64,000 nucleotides of DNA from Neolewinella maritima (GTDB lineage: Bacteria; Bacteroidota; Bacteroidia; Chitinophagales; Saprospiraceae). The stretch spans positions 310,001 through 374,000 of the forward strand of contig NZ_CAKLPZ010000001.1 of the NCBI RefSeq assembly GCF_923081025.1, in the 5' to 3' direction. A program made the position numbers and the translations under genes. Each line of letters opens with the position of its first letter. Position 1 is the stretch's first letter. Below the pieces are notes generated by a model. That model saw only the letters and a program-made list of their open reading frames with translations. It searched no databases and was not told where the DNA came from. Positions 17,018 to 26,544 of this stretch are shown one piece after another.

Positions 17018-18496
17018 GTGGGGGTGATCCAGCGGCAGACCATCAAAAACAATGTGGTATCCCTGGTGGGGGTGGCCATAGGGGCGGTGAGCCAGTTGCT
17101 GATCTACCCCCTCGACGTGGCGTTGAAGGGGCACCTGGACGGGATCGTCAGCTTTGCCACCCTGCTGGTGCCGCTCGTGCTGCTGGGTACACCGGCGGTG
17201 ATGGTGCGCTACCTGCCGTACTTGCGGGGGGAGGATGAGGTGGAGGGGGCCGGACAACTTTTGACGCGTAGTCTGGTAGTCAGTACCCTGGCGCTGCTGC
17301 TGGTATGCCTGCTCAATGTGGCGTTCGGTGATCGGCTGGCCGTAGGGCAGGGGGTGCTGGAAGACAGTCGCTGGGCCATCATCGGCGTGACGGGCGCGCT
17401 GGTGTACGCCGGCGTGCTGACCTCCCACCTCGTCAACTTTCAGCGCATCGCGCTACCCGTGGTGTTCAACAACCTGCTCATCAAGGTGGGCGTACCACTG
17501 CTGGTGCTGGCCGCGGTGTACGGCTACCTATCGGAAACCGCCGTGACCGCCTGGCTGGTGGGGCTGTACGGGCTGGCCGCCGTAGGGCTGGTGGTGTACG
17601 CCAGGCATCTGGGCATCCTGCGGCTGGGCTGGGGTAAGCTGGCGCTCGGGGAGGTGCGGGTGCGGCAACTATATAGTCTGGCGCTGTTCAGCGTCTTCGG
17701 TGCGCTGGGCTCGCGGCTCAGCGCGCAGCTCGACACGGCAAGCATCAACACCCTACTGGGCGATACGGACACTGGCATCTACGCCATCGCCAAGTACGTG
17801 ATGAACGTGATCATCATCCCCACGGTGGCCATCAACGCCATCACCTCCCCCATCGTGGCCCGCGCCTGGCAGGAGCGCGATATGGCGCATCTGGGTTTTC
17901 TCTACAAGGAGAGCGCACAGGTGCTCTATGCGGTGGGTGGACTGATCTACGTGGGCTCGGTAGTGTGCCTGCCCTACGTCTACGGACTCACCGATGCCCT
18001 CGAAGCCTACCGGATCGGTTATGCCGCTGTACTGCTACTGGGCGGTGCGCAGTTGTTCGACCTGCTCACCAGCATCAACGGCAACCTGATCGGCATGACG
18101 GACTACTACCGCTGGAACGTAGGCCTGGTGCTACTCCTCGGCATCCTGAACGTTTTTCTCAACTATATTTTTATCGCCGTGCTGGGCTACGGCATGACGG
18201 GGGCGGCCCTGGCCACGCTGGTTTCGCTGTTGCTGTACAATGTGTGCAAAGTAGCCTTCGTGTACTGGAAAATGCGGCTGCAGCCGCTGACCGTCAGTCA
18301 GTTATACACCACACTAGCCCTGGTGACCGCCGGGCTCATCGGGTGGTTCCTACCCCTGGAGGCGCGGACGTCGATGCAAGTGCTGGTACGGGGCGGGCTG
18401 ATCTGTAGCCTATTCTTCTGCTACCTCCGCTTTACCCATGGGGTACCCGCCCTGCGGCGTCTGCTGACTAACGGGGTAGGCAAGATGTTCACCTAG
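17018..18496 (+). CDS. Wzx-type polysaccharide flippase
   Basis: A 492-residue protein with about fourteen membrane segments and the PST/MVF flippase build: the N-terminal NNVVSLVGVAIGAVSQLLIYP, the pair GALGSRLSAQLDTASINTLLGD and TGIYAIAKYVMNVI mid-protein, and NVFLNYIFIAVLGYGMTGAA in the second half, which is typical for Wzx. It would move lipid-linked repeat units across the inner membrane before polymerisation. GTG 17018 is the likeliest start (GTG 17024 is possible). Confidence 0.85.
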   Translation: MGVIQRQTIKNNVVSLVGVAIGAVSQLLIYPLDVALKGHLDGIVSFATLLVPLVLLGTPAVMVRYLPYLRGEDEVEGAGQLLTRSLVVSTLALLLVCLLNVAFGDRLAVGQGVLEDSRWAIIGVTGALVYAGVLTSHLVNFQRIALPVVFNNLLIKVGVPLLVLAAVYGYLSETAVTAWLVGLYGLAAVGLVVYARHLGILRLGWGKLALGEVRVRQLYSLALFSVFGALGSRLSAQLDTASINTLLGDTDTGIYAIAKYVMNVIIIPTVAINAITSPIVARAWQERDMAHLGFLYKESAQVLYAVGGLIYVGSVVCLPYVYGLTDALEAYRIGYAAVLLLGGAQLFDLLTSINGNLIGMTDYYRWNVGLVLLLGILNVFLNYIFIAVLGYGMTGAALATLVSLLLYNVCKVAFVYWKMRLQPLTVSQLYTTLALVTAGLIGWFLPLEARTSMQVLVRGGLICSLFFCYLRFTHGVPALRRLLTNGVGKMFT

Positions 18497-18499
18497 CGT

Positions 18500-20131
18500 A
18501 TGATCGACCTTCTCACTACCAGCCCCCTGCTCCTGCTGTTCGCCGTCATGGCCCTCGGCTACGGCCTGGGGGAGATCCGCATCAAGGGCTTCAAACTAGG
18601 TGTAGCCGCCGTACTCTTCGTGGGCCTGGGCTTCGGGGCGCTCGACCCCCGGCTGGAGGTGCCGCAGCTGATCGTATTTCTGGGGCTGGCCATATTCGTC
18701 TATACCGTAGGACTGAGCTCCGCGCCCGCCTTTTTTGCCAGCTTCCGGCGCAATGGCTTCCGGGATATCTACTTCGCGCTGGGTACTATCCTGCTTTCGG
18801 CGGCCCTGGCCTACGGGATTGGGGTGTGGCTCGACTTCGATGCGGCGACTACGGGCGGACTCTACGCCGGAGCCAGTACCAATACCCCCGCCCTGGCGGG
18901 TCTACTCGACGCGATCCAGAAGAATACGCCGCTGGACGCGCGGGATGCGGTGAGTCAGCAGGCCGTGGTGGGCTACTCGCTGGCCTATCCCCTCGGGGTG
19001 CTGGGCGTAATGCTGGGTCTGTTTGTACTGCAGCGCCTATTCAAGATCGACTACCGGGAGGAGTTCCGGAGCCTGCAGAAGGACTACCCCATGGGGGAGG
19101 AGCTGATCAGCCGCACCTTCCGCGTGGAGCACCCCGACCTGGTGAACCACACCATCCGTGAATGGCGGCAGCAGCACAGTATCGGAATCGCCTTCGGGCG
19201 TAGCTCGCACGAGGGCCGCACTACGCTTACGACCTGGGATACGCGGCCGGTCGCCGGTGACCTGATCGTGCTAGTGGGCTCCGAGGAAGCGATCCGGGAG
19301 GCGGCGGCCTTCGTGGGCCCGGCCGCCGAGGGGCAGCTCAATCACGACCGCTCGGTGTTCGACGTGCGCCGCATCTTCGTATCCAACGACGAGATCGCCG
19401 GCAAGTCCATCGCCTCGCTCAACCTGCAGGAAAAATTCAACGTCCTGATCACCCGCGTACAGCGGGGCGATATGGACCTACTGGCCAGTGGTGATACGGT
19501 GCTGGAGCTCGGTGACCGGATCCTGTTGGTGGCCCACCGCGATGACCTGCCGGAAGTGTTCCGGGTGTTCGGCAACAGCTACGAGGCGCTCTCGCGGATC
19601 AATCTGTTCTCCTTCGGCCTGGGCATCACCTTCGGTCTGCTGCTGGGTATGGTCACCTTTGCGCTACCGGGGGGCTACTCCTTCAGTCTGGGCTTTGCCG
19701 GCGGACCGCTCATCATAGCGCTGCTGCTCGGTCAGCTGCGCCGCACCGGGCCTATCGTCTGGACGCTCCCCTACGGTGCCAATCTCACCCTGCGACAGTT
19801 AGGTTTAATCTTCCTGCTGGCGGGGATCGGAATCCGTTCCGGCCAGACCTTCTACCAGACCCTGCAGACCGACCTGGGCTTCAAGCTCTTTCTGGCCGGC
19901 GGAGTAATCGCACTGACCACCACGGCCGCTACCATCATTATCGGCTACCGGGTGCTGCGCATCCCCTTCAGCTTCCTGGGGGGCATGGTGGGCTCCCAGC
20001 CCGCCGTCCTGGAGTTTGCCGTAGAGCAGGCGGGTAACCGCTACCCGACGATCGGGTACACGCGTATGCTGCCGGTGGTGCTGATCGGCAAGATCCTGGC
20101 GGTGCAGTTGCTGTATAATCTACTCAGCTAG
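18500..20131 (+). CDS. AspT/YidE-family transporter with two TrkA-C domains
   Basis: A 543-residue protein with two blocks of about five membrane segments (residues ~1-180 and ~370-543) flanking two soluble RCK_C/TrkA_C domains (~200-285 and ~290-370, for example RIFVSNDEIAGKSIASLNL and GDRILLVAHRDDLPEV). GGLYAGASTNTPALAGLLDAI in the first block and GGMVGSQPAVLEFAV in the second are the conserved paired motifs of the AAEx exchanger family. The substrate is unknown; members include the aspartate:alanine exchanger. It begins three bases after wzx, and its 3' end overlaps the convergent SGNH-like gene by 12 bases. Confidence 0.88.
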   Translation: MIDLLTTSPLLLLFAVMALGYGLGEIRIKGFKLGVAAVLFVGLGFGALDPRLEVPQLIVFLGLAIFVYTVGLSSAPAFFASFRRNGFRDIYFALGTILLSAALAYGIGVWLDFDAATTGGLYAGASTNTPALAGLLDAIQKNTPLDARDAVSQQAVVGYSLAYPLGVLGVMLGLFVLQRLFKIDYREEFRSLQKDYPMGEELISRTFRVEHPDLVNHTIREWRQQHSIGIAFGRSSHEGRTTLTTWDTRPVAGDLIVLVGSEEAIREAAAFVGPAAEGQLNHDRSVFDVRRIFVSNDEIAGKSIASLNLQEKFNVLITRVQRGDMDLLASGDTVLELGDRILLVAHRDDLPEVFRVFGNSYEALSRINLFSFGLGITFGLLLGMVTFALPGGYSFSLGFAGGPLIIALLLGQLRRTGPIVWTLPYGANLTLRQLGLIFLLAGIGIRSGQTFYQTLQTDLGFKLFLAGGVIALTTTAATIIIGYRVLRIPFSFLGGMVGSQPAVLEFAVEQAGNRYPTIGYTRMLPVVLIGKILAVQLLYNLLS

Positions 20132-21043
20132 CTGTCTGCGTATCCACTGGCCGACCTCCCGGCTGGCCCGTCGACCGGAAGCCTGCTCCAGGTGGTGGCC
20201 GTCAAGCGTACGGTAGCCGGCGCTGTTTATAGTAAGGTCCAGATAGGGGACTCCGTTACGCGTTGCCAGACTTTCGATCGAATCACGGAAGCCCGGTAGG
20301 TACGCCTCTTCGATCGCCAGCATGGCCGGGTCTACGGGTAGGCGGACGAGGAAGACCTCCCCCCTGGTCTGCAGCGAGCGGATCAACCGGACCAAGGAGC
20401 GGACCCGGTAGTCGGAGTAGCGCCAGGTCTGCGCGTACCGCCGGTAGGGGAGGAGCTTTTCGTCGCGGTTGGCTACGAAGTCGGCCGAATCGATCTCGAT
20501 ATCAACCCGCAGCCAGCCGTCGGCCTGTACGGCCATATCGCGGGACGCGGGGAGTAGAATGCGGTAGTACGGGGAGCCGTAGTGGTCCAGGAGGTACGCG
20601 AAGTTGGGCTGTTGCGATACCTCCCGTAGCTGACCGGTGAAGCGGTCCTGCTCGTCCAGACACAGGCTATCGGGGCCAGTGGGGCAGCTCACCGACAGGC
20701 TCCAGGGGTCGATGGCCAGGATGAACAGACCTTCGGTATTCGTGGCCGGCACTAATTTTCGCTCGATCAGGCTGGTGTAGGCCGGTCCGTAGGGGGAGGT
20801 GCCGATGGTGAAGGCGAAGTTGTACAGGTCATCCCGGTCCAGTACCTCGTTCAGCACGGCGGGTTGTAGGCCCTGCGCCGCCCGCGAGGTGCCGAGGATG
20901 AGCGACCGCTGCGGCGGACTAGTGAACCGTAAGTAGTAAGGGTCGGCGTAGCCGTCCGCCCGGTAGAATACACCGTACAGTACTCCCACCGTTACTACGG
21001 CGAGTCCCATCCAGAGCAGCATAAAGCGGGTGCGTGGAGCCAT
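20120..21043 (-). CDS. SGNH-hydrolase-like partner of MBOAT acyltransferase
   Basis: A 307-residue protein with one N-terminal membrane anchor (MLLWMGLAVVTVGVLYGVF) and a probably periplasmic domain. LILGTSRAAQG near residue 50 provides the nucleophile Ser block and TLDGHHLEQAS near the C-terminus the Asp-x-x-His pair of SGNH enzymes. Proteins of this kind sit beside MBOAT acyltransferases and complete acetyl transfer to a polymer (AlgX/DltD-like role). The MBOAT gene ends nine bases upstream, in the same orientation. Confidence 0.68.
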   Translation of the reverse strand: MAPRTRFMLLWMGLAVVTVGVLYGVFYRADGYADPYYLRFTSPPQRSLILGTSRAAQGLQPAVLNEVLDRDDLYNFAFTIGTSPYGPAYTSLIERKLVPATNTEGLFILAIDPWSLSVSCPTGPDSLCLDEQDRFTGQLREVSQQPNFAYLLDHYGSPYYRILLPASRDMAVQADGWLRVDIEIDSADFVANRDEKLLPYRRYAQTWRYSDYRVRSLVRLIRSLQTRGEVFLVRLPVDPAMLAIEEAYLPGFRDSIESLATRNGVPYLDLTINSAGYRTLDGHHLEQASGRRASREVGQWIRRQLAE

Positions 21044-21052
21044 ACGACGGGG

Positions 21053-22498
21053 TCAGAACTGAAAGTAAATAAAGGCCTGACTCCGGCCCGCCGCGAGTAG
21101 CGTGCAGACGGCAAAGGCGTAGTAGAACATGATCCACAGGCGGCGCGGGAGGATGCCCTCTACCTGCAGCAGCGGTACGTCCCGCCTACGCCCCCACCAC
21201 TCTATGCCTAACAGCAACAGCACGAAGCCTACCGTCACCAGTGCATCGCGCCGACCGGGAAAGATCGGCTCTGCAAACAAGGAGGCCGAAGCTATACGCT
21301 CCAGGTAGAGCCAGGCTTCGCCCAGGCTATCCGCCCGGAAGAATACCCAACCTATCGTCACCAGGGTGAAGGTGCCAAGCATGCCCAGGGCTTCGCGGCC
21401 GCTGGGTAGCTTACGGTCTGCCGCCACGATGCCGGTATACTTGCGGTTGCGGCCCGTCAGGAGTAGGGGGAGAAAGTAGAGCGCGTGCAGTCCGCCCCAG
21501 ATCACGAAGGTCCAGTTGGCCCCGTGCCAGAGCCCGCTGACGAGAAAGATGACAAAGGTGTTTCTGATCACCCGCACCTGCGTGCCTCGGCTGCCTCCCA
21601 GGGGGATGTAGAGGTAGTCACGAAACCAGGTGGACAGCGAGATGTGCCACCGCCGCCAGAACTCGCCGATGTTGCGGGAGAAGTAGGGGTAGGCGAAGTT
21701 GCGCGTCAGGCGTATCCCGAAGAGCCGCGCCGTACCGATGGCGATGTCCGAATAGCCCGAGAAGTCGCCGTAGATCTGGAAGGCGAACAGCGCCGCCCCC
21801 AGCAGGAGGGTACTTCCCGCGTACGCGCCAGGATCGGCGAATACCTCGTTAACCACGACCGCGCAATTGTCCGCCACGACCATTTTCTTGAACAGCCCCC
21901 AGAGGATCTGCTTGCCGCCATAGACTGCCTGATCGTAGTCAAACTCCCGCCGCCGGCCAAACTGTGGCAGCAGTCGGGTGGCCCGCTCGATGGGCCCGGC
22001 CACCAGTTGCGGAAAGAAGCTTACGAATGCGGCGAAGGCCAGCGGATCGTTGCTGGCCGGTAGCTTTCCCCGGTATACGTCGATCGAGTAGCTCAGCGTC
22101 TGGAAGGTATAAAAACTGATGCCCACCGGCAGGACTACCCCCAGGGCCTGACGACTGAAGGGGTGACCGAAAAAGGTAAAGGCCTCGGCGAAGGAGGCCA
22201 GGAAGAAGTCGGCATACTTAAAGTAGATCAGTACCCCCAGATTGACCGCGATACTCACGCCCAGGTACGCCCGCCGCCGCCCGCCGCTGCTTGCCGCGAT
22301 CCGCCGCCCGACCCAAAAATCCACGGCGGTGCTGCCCAGAATGAGCAGTAGGAACCGCCAATCCCACCAGCCGTAGAAGACGTAGCTGGCCAGGACGATC
22401 AGTGCGTTCTGGGCCCGCAGGCTGTGCCGGGTCCCGTACCAGTACAGGACGAACACCAGGGGCAGGAACAGGCAGAAGTCCAGCGAATTAAAGAGCAT
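21053..22498 (-). CDS. MBOAT-family O-acyltransferase (AlgI/DltB-like)
   Basis: A 481-residue polytopic membrane protein. FNSLDFCLFLPLVFVLYW at the start, LPVGISFYTFQTLSYSIDVYRG, FFPQLVAGPIERA, the FWRRWHISLSTWFRDYLYIPLGG block and SGLWHGANWTFVIWGGLHAL with the invariant His are the signature of AlgI/DltB/PatA transporters of acyl groups. It moves acetyl units across the inner membrane for transfer to a surface polymer. Its ATG directly follows the TAG of the M23 peptidase gene with no gap, and its SGNH partner lies downstream. Confidence 0.93.
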   Translation of the reverse strand: MLFNSLDFCLFLPLVFVLYWYGTRHSLRAQNALIVLASYVFYGWWDWRFLLLILGSTAVDFWVGRRIAASSGGRRRAYLGVSIAVNLGVLIYFKYADFFLASFAEAFTFFGHPFSRQALGVVLPVGISFYTFQTLSYSIDVYRGKLPASNDPLAFAAFVSFFPQLVAGPIERATRLLPQFGRRREFDYDQAVYGGKQILWGLFKKMVVADNCAVVVNEVFADPGAYAGSTLLLGAALFAFQIYGDFSGYSDIAIGTARLFGIRLTRNFAYPYFSRNIGEFWRRWHISLSTWFRDYLYIPLGGSRGTQVRVIRNTFVIFLVSGLWHGANWTFVIWGGLHALYFLPLLLTGRNRKYTGIVAADRKLPSGREALGMLGTFTLVTIGWVFFRADSLGEAWLYLERIASASLFAEPIFPGRRDALVTVGFVLLLLGIEWWGRRRDVPLLQVEGILPRRLWIMFYYAFAVCTLLAAGRSQAFIYFQF

Positions 22499-23401
22499 CT
22501 AGAAGCTCAGGTAGTCGCGCGGATCCACCGCCCGGCCGTCGTACCACAGCTCGAAGTGCAGGTGGGGTCCGGTACTTTGGGTGCCCGTATTGCCGATGAT
22601 GGCGATGGCCTCGCTTTGCTGCACACGGTCGCCTACTTCTTTGAGCAACTGTTCGTTGTGCTTATAGAAGCTGATCAGGTTGTGGTCGTGCTGGATGCCG
22701 ATCACGTTGCCGTTGGCGCTGGTGAACTCCGACATGAATACGATGCCCGCCCGCACCGCCTTAATGGCCGTGTGCTGGGGAGCCAGAATATCTACGCCGG
22801 TGTGCGCGCTGGCCGGGTCGAAGCCCGCACTGATCTCTCCGTTCACCGGGGTCACCAGATACACCTGGGCCAGGGAGACCGCGTCGCTGCCGGGGGAGGG
22901 CGGGGCGGCGGCAGACTGGGTGGTACCCACTCGGCCCTGCCGCTCCTGCTCCAGTTCACGCCGCAGTTTGATCTCCGCCTCCGAGGGGGGGAGGGCGGCG
23001 ATGACCTCCCGGGGCACTACCACCTCGCGTTCCGCCAGGCTGTCTACCGTGGTGACTTCCCCCAGCACCGTCCGCTTCAGGTTCTCGATGTAGGTCTGCT
23101 GGCTTTCTACCAGGTCGCTGAGTTCGGTGAGGGCGCCCTCCAGTTCGGTCAGTTCCTGCTGCTGCACCACGTCGCCGTAGCCCGGTATGTACCGCCGCAG
23201 CGGCGTGAAGGCCAGTAGCAGTACGACCAGGAATGCCATGATCACGAATACGCCGGAGAACAGGATATAGACGTTCAGGGGGGTGAGGGTGTAGCTACCG
23301 ACCTCGTCGTAGTTCTGCAGGTTGCGCACGACTAGCTGGTATTCGTCGCGGCTTTTTTCCCGGAGGCGCTTCCAGCGGTTAGTCTTCTGTGGTTCCTCCA
23401 T
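22499..23401 (-). CDS. M23-family murein endopeptidase, membrane-anchored
   Basis: A 300-residue protein: a cytoplasmic N-terminus, one membrane helix (VYILFSGVFVIMAFLVVLLL), a coiled-coil region (~75-175) and a C-terminal LytM/M23 domain. The zinc ligands are visible as H-x3-D in AHTGVDI and H-x-H in GPHLHFELW. It should cut peptide cross-links in peptidoglycan. The ATG at 23401 gives a protein starting MEEPQKTNRW; the longer frame adds an unconvincing 33 residues that would run into the divergent promoter. It shares that promoter region with the SprE-like gene. Confidence 0.9.
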   Translation of the reverse strand: MEEPQKTNRWKRLREKSRDEYQLVVRNLQNYDEVGSYTLTPLNVYILFSGVFVIMAFLVVLLLAFTPLRRYIPGYGDVVQQQELTELEGALTELSDLVESQQTYIENLKRTVLGEVTTVDSLAEREVVVPREVIAALPPSEAEIKLRRELEQERQGRVGTTQSAAAPPSPGSDAVSLAQVYLVTPVNGEISAGFDPASAHTGVDILAPQHTAIKAVRAGIVFMSEFTSANGNVIGIQHDHNLISFYKHNEQLLKEVGDRVQQSEAIAIIGNTGTQSTGPHLHFELWYDGRAVDPRDYLSF

Positions 23402-23450
23402 GGTGAATGGCGTTAAAGCGGTGCGGTCGGGTACTTTACGCCCTAACCTG

Positions 23451-23478
23451 TACGTTTGCCCCTCCGGGGGCAAAGATA
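23451..23478. promoter_or_regulatory. Overlapping divergent -7 elements around a palindrome
   Basis: A perfect Bacteroidota -7 element TACGTTTG (23451-23458) points right to the SprE-like gene, and TATCTTTG on the minus strand (23471-23478) points left to the M23 gene. Their TTTG parts form the arms of an 8-bp inverted repeat, TTTGCCCC / GGGGCAAA (23455-23462 and 23467-23474). Both transcripts would start inside or near this palindrome. The -33 TTTG element is weak or missing on both sides. Confidence 0.5.
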
Positions 23479-23517
23479 GGGTGAAGGGCAAAGCAGACAC
23501 TTAAGACTACCAACGAT

Positions 23518-26500
23518 TTGAAAAAGCTAACGTGCTACGTATTTCTTCTATTGGCCCTGCAGCTTGTGTTCATCAGCTGCAAGTCCACCAAGAGCCGTGA
23601 AGAACAGGGCGCGATCGCAAAGCTGTGGCACAACACCAACGCCCACTACAACGGCTACTTCAACGCCCGTGAGATCATGGACGAGACGCTCCTGGTCCTC
23701 AACGAGCAGCACGCCGACAACTACAACCAGCGGCTGGAGATGTTCCCCTTCCTGGCCGCCGAAAGCGTAGCCGGCGTCTCCGAAGAGCTCGACCGCGCGA
23801 TCGAAAAGGTCGCCATCGTAGTCAAGAAGCACCCCTACAGCAACTGGACCGACGACAGCTACCTCCTGGTGGGTCAGGCCCAGCTCATCAAGCAGGACTA
23901 CGAGAGTGCCGAGCGCACCCTCAGCTTCGCCGCCACCGAGTTCCGCCCCCGCCCGCCCAAGAAGAAGGTCAAGAAGGGCCAGAAGGCGGACGAGTCCGAA
24001 GAGGAGTTCGAAAGCCGCCGCGAGGTGGAAAGCAGCCAGGCCCAGAGCCGCCGCGATCAACTGCAGGCCCGCCGCGACGCCCAGCGCGAGCGGCAGCGCA
24101 CCATCAAGCAACGCGATAAGGAACGCAAGGAAGCCCAGCGCGAACGGGAAAAGGAGCGCAAGGAAAAGATCCGCAACCGCAAACGCGGAATCCGCACCCC
24201 CACCAAGGTCACCAGCGATACTACCCAGGTAGAGGGGCTCGACAACGAACCCGACCCGGTGGCCGACGAGCTGTTCGCCGAGGCCGAGGAAGGTCCCGTA
24301 GGCATGATCTCGATCTTTGGCAACCGCAACGCCGCGGACGCCGACGGCGGCGAGTACGGTAAGAAGTCCGGCAGCTATATCCTCAAGCACCGCCCCGCCC
24401 ACCAGGAGATCCGCCTGTGGCTGGCCTGGACGCTCATCAAGCGCGACAACTTCGACCGGGCGCAGATCATCCTCGATGACCTGCGCAACGACCGCTCCAC
24501 CTACGCCAGCGTGCGCCGTAAGGCCATCGCCGTACAGGCCTATTACTACCTGCAGCAGCAACGCCCCGAAGAAGCTATTCCCTACCTAGAGGCCGCCGCC
24601 GAGGTAGCCGAGGAGCGCAATGAGCGCGCGCGCTACTACTACATCGCCGGTCAGCTGTATCAGGAGCTCAATCAGCCCGGGGCCGCCCTGGCTGCCTTCG
24701 AGCAGGTCGTGGCCGCCAAACCCGCCTATGAATTCGAGCTCGGTGCCCGCATCAATATGGCCCAGAACGCCTACCTGAGCGGTAGCGGCTCCCCCGACGA
24801 GGCCATTCGCCAACTGGAACGTATGGCCCGGGAGGAGAAGAACCTGGAGTACGAAAGCCAGCTCTACTACGCCATGGCCGGTATCGCCATGCGCAGCGGT
24901 GACGACGCGGGCGGTGCCGACTACCTCCGCCGGGCCCTGGATAGCCCTTACGGCGGCGGGGCCACCCGCATCGAAGCTTACCAATTGCTGGGTGATATGG
25001 CCTACGGACAGGAAGATTACCTGCCCGCCAAGCGGTATTACGACAGTACCCTGCAGGTGATGGCCGATACCGATGGCCGCTACTTCACTACCAGCGACCG
25101 CCGCGACCGGCTCAGCGGGGTAGCCCGCAGCCTGGAGGAGATCACCCTCCGCGATAGCCTGCTCCGTATCGGTACCCTGGCCGAACCCGACCGCCGCCGC
25201 TGGGCCGAAGAAGTGTTCGAGCTGCGACGGGCCACCAACTCGGCCGCCAACTTCAGTACGCCAGCCACACAGGGCAGCATCAATATCAGGAACCCGGCCG
25301 CCTCCGCCAGTACCCTCAGTGGCAGCAGCTTCTGGGGCTACGACAACCAGGTCATCCGCCGGGGGAGCCGCGACTTCAGCCGCACCTGGGGCGACCGCTC
25401 CCTGGAGGACAACTGGCGCCGCAGCAACCGCACCGATGCAAGCCTCTTCACGGATGTCGACGATAACCTCGCCGCCGGTGCCCCCTCTAATGCTGAGGTA
25501 GCCCTGGTCACCGAGGAAGAGATCAATGCCATTCTAGCCGACATCCCCGTAGATGCGCAGACCCAGGCCACGATGCGCGATCAGCTGGCCGATGCCTACT
25601 TCACCCTGGGGCGCGAGTACCGCGACCGGGTAGAGAATAATGCCCGCGCCATCGAGGCCTTCGAGACGCTGGACCGTAAGTTTCCCGGTTCCAAGTACGA
25701 AGCTGAAAGCTGGTATTACCTCTACCTCTTACACACTACCGAAAAGGATGCCGCTGCCGCCGGCCGCTACGCTGCCCGCCTGGCCGAGAACTACCCCGAT
25801 AGCAAGTTTGCCCGTCTGGCCAACGATCCCTCCTACGCCCAGCAGCTCGTGGGGGAGGCCGGTCAGCGCGCGCGCATGTACGAAGTGGCCTATCAGGCCT
25901 TCGAACAGGAAAACTACGCCCGCGCCAATCAGCTCATCACCGGAGCCATGCCGGACCTACCCGAGGGCGATCCCCTGCTCCCGCGCTATGCCCTGCTGCA
26001 GGCCATGGTGACCGGCAAGCTCGAAGGGCGCGCCGCCTACATCAGTTCGCTGCAGCAATTGGTAGCGCAATACAACGATACCCCCGAGCAGACCCGTGCC
26101 CGTGAGATCCTCCGATTACTCGGCGAGACCGGGGCCAGACTACCGGGCCGGGCTACCGCCGTAGCGGGCGGCAAATTCCGCGAAAGTATGGACGAGATCC
26201 ACTACGTCCTCGTCGTGTTCGACGACCGGGAGGCACAGCTCAACGAGCTCAAGGACAAGCTGGAAGCCTACAACGAGAAGTACAACAAGACGGACCGCCT
26301 ACGCTCCACCCCCATCTTCATCGGGCAGGATAACGAGGTGCCCGTGCTAGTCCTGCGTCGCTTCAAGACCGGGCAAGATGCCCAGGCGTATTACCGCAGC
26401 ACCCAGCAGCACCAGACGGAGTTCCTCAACGACGTGGGACAAAGCTTCACCGTCTATCCGGTATCCCAGACCAACTACCGCGAGATCCTCAAGGCGCGCT

Positions 26501-26541
26501 CCTTCGACGGCTACGGTGATTTTTTCCAGAGCAACTATTAG
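23518..26541 (+). CDS. SprE/PorW-like gliding/T9SS lipoprotein with TPR repeats
   Basis: A 1007-residue lipoprotein: the signal FLLLALQLVFISC ends in a lipobox Cys. WHNTNAHYNGYFNAREIMDE just after it is characteristic of SprE/PorW, a periplasmic lipoprotein needed for type IX secretion and gliding. TPR-like helices follow (~95-140, ~290-560 and ~680-830), and a C-terminal part (~890-1007) includes HYVLVVFDDREAQLNELK. A very charged Lys/Arg/Glu-rich segment (~145-230) interrupts the first TPR region and probably forms a long helix. A TTG start at 23518 fits the signal peptide; no ATG is nearby. Confidence 0.82.
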   Translation: MKKLTCYVFLLLALQLVFISCKSTKSREEQGAIAKLWHNTNAHYNGYFNAREIMDETLLVLNEQHADNYNQRLEMFPFLAAESVAGVSEELDRAIEKVAIVVKKHPYSNWTDDSYLLVGQAQLIKQDYESAERTLSFAATEFRPRPPKKKVKKGQKADESEEEFESRREVESSQAQSRRDQLQARRDAQRERQRTIKQRDKERKEAQREREKERKEKIRNRKRGIRTPTKVTSDTTQVEGLDNEPDPVADELFAEAEEGPVGMISIFGNRNAADADGGEYGKKSGSYILKHRPAHQEIRLWLAWTLIKRDNFDRAQIILDDLRNDRSTYASVRRKAIAVQAYYYLQQQRPEEAIPYLEAAAEVAEERNERARYYYIAGQLYQELNQPGAALAAFEQVVAAKPAYEFELGARINMAQNAYLSGSGSPDEAIRQLERMAREEKNLEYESQLYYAMAGIAMRSGDDAGGADYLRRALDSPYGGGATRIEAYQLLGDMAYGQEDYLPAKRYYDSTLQVMADTDGRYFTTSDRRDRLSGVARSLEEITLRDSLLRIGTLAEPDRRRWAEEVFELRRATNSAANFSTPATQGSINIRNPAASASTLSGSSFWGYDNQVIRRGSRDFSRTWGDRSLEDNWRRSNRTDASLFTDVDDNLAAGAPSNAEVALVTEEEINAILADIPVDAQTQATMRDQLADAYFTLGREYRDRVENNARAIEAFETLDRKFPGSKYEAESWYYLYLLHTTEKDAAAAGRYAARLAENYPDSKFARLANDPSYAQQLVGEAGQRARMYEVAYQAFEQENYARANQLITGAMPDLPEGDPLLPRYALLQAMVTGKLEGRAAYISSLQQLVAQYNDTPEQTRAREILRLLGETGARLPGRATAVAGGKFRESMDEIHYVLVVFDDREAQLNELKDKLEAYNEKYNKTDRLRSTPIFIGQDNEVPVLVLRRFKTGQDAQAYYRSTQQHQTEFLNDVGQSFTVYPVSQTNYREILKARSFDGYGDFFQSNY

Positions 26542-26544
26542 GTC

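Noticed and set aside
23548-24561. Long antisense ORF (337 codons) rich in Leu, Val and Ala
   Set aside because: It is a shadow of the SprE-like gene, with low-complexity composition from its charged region.
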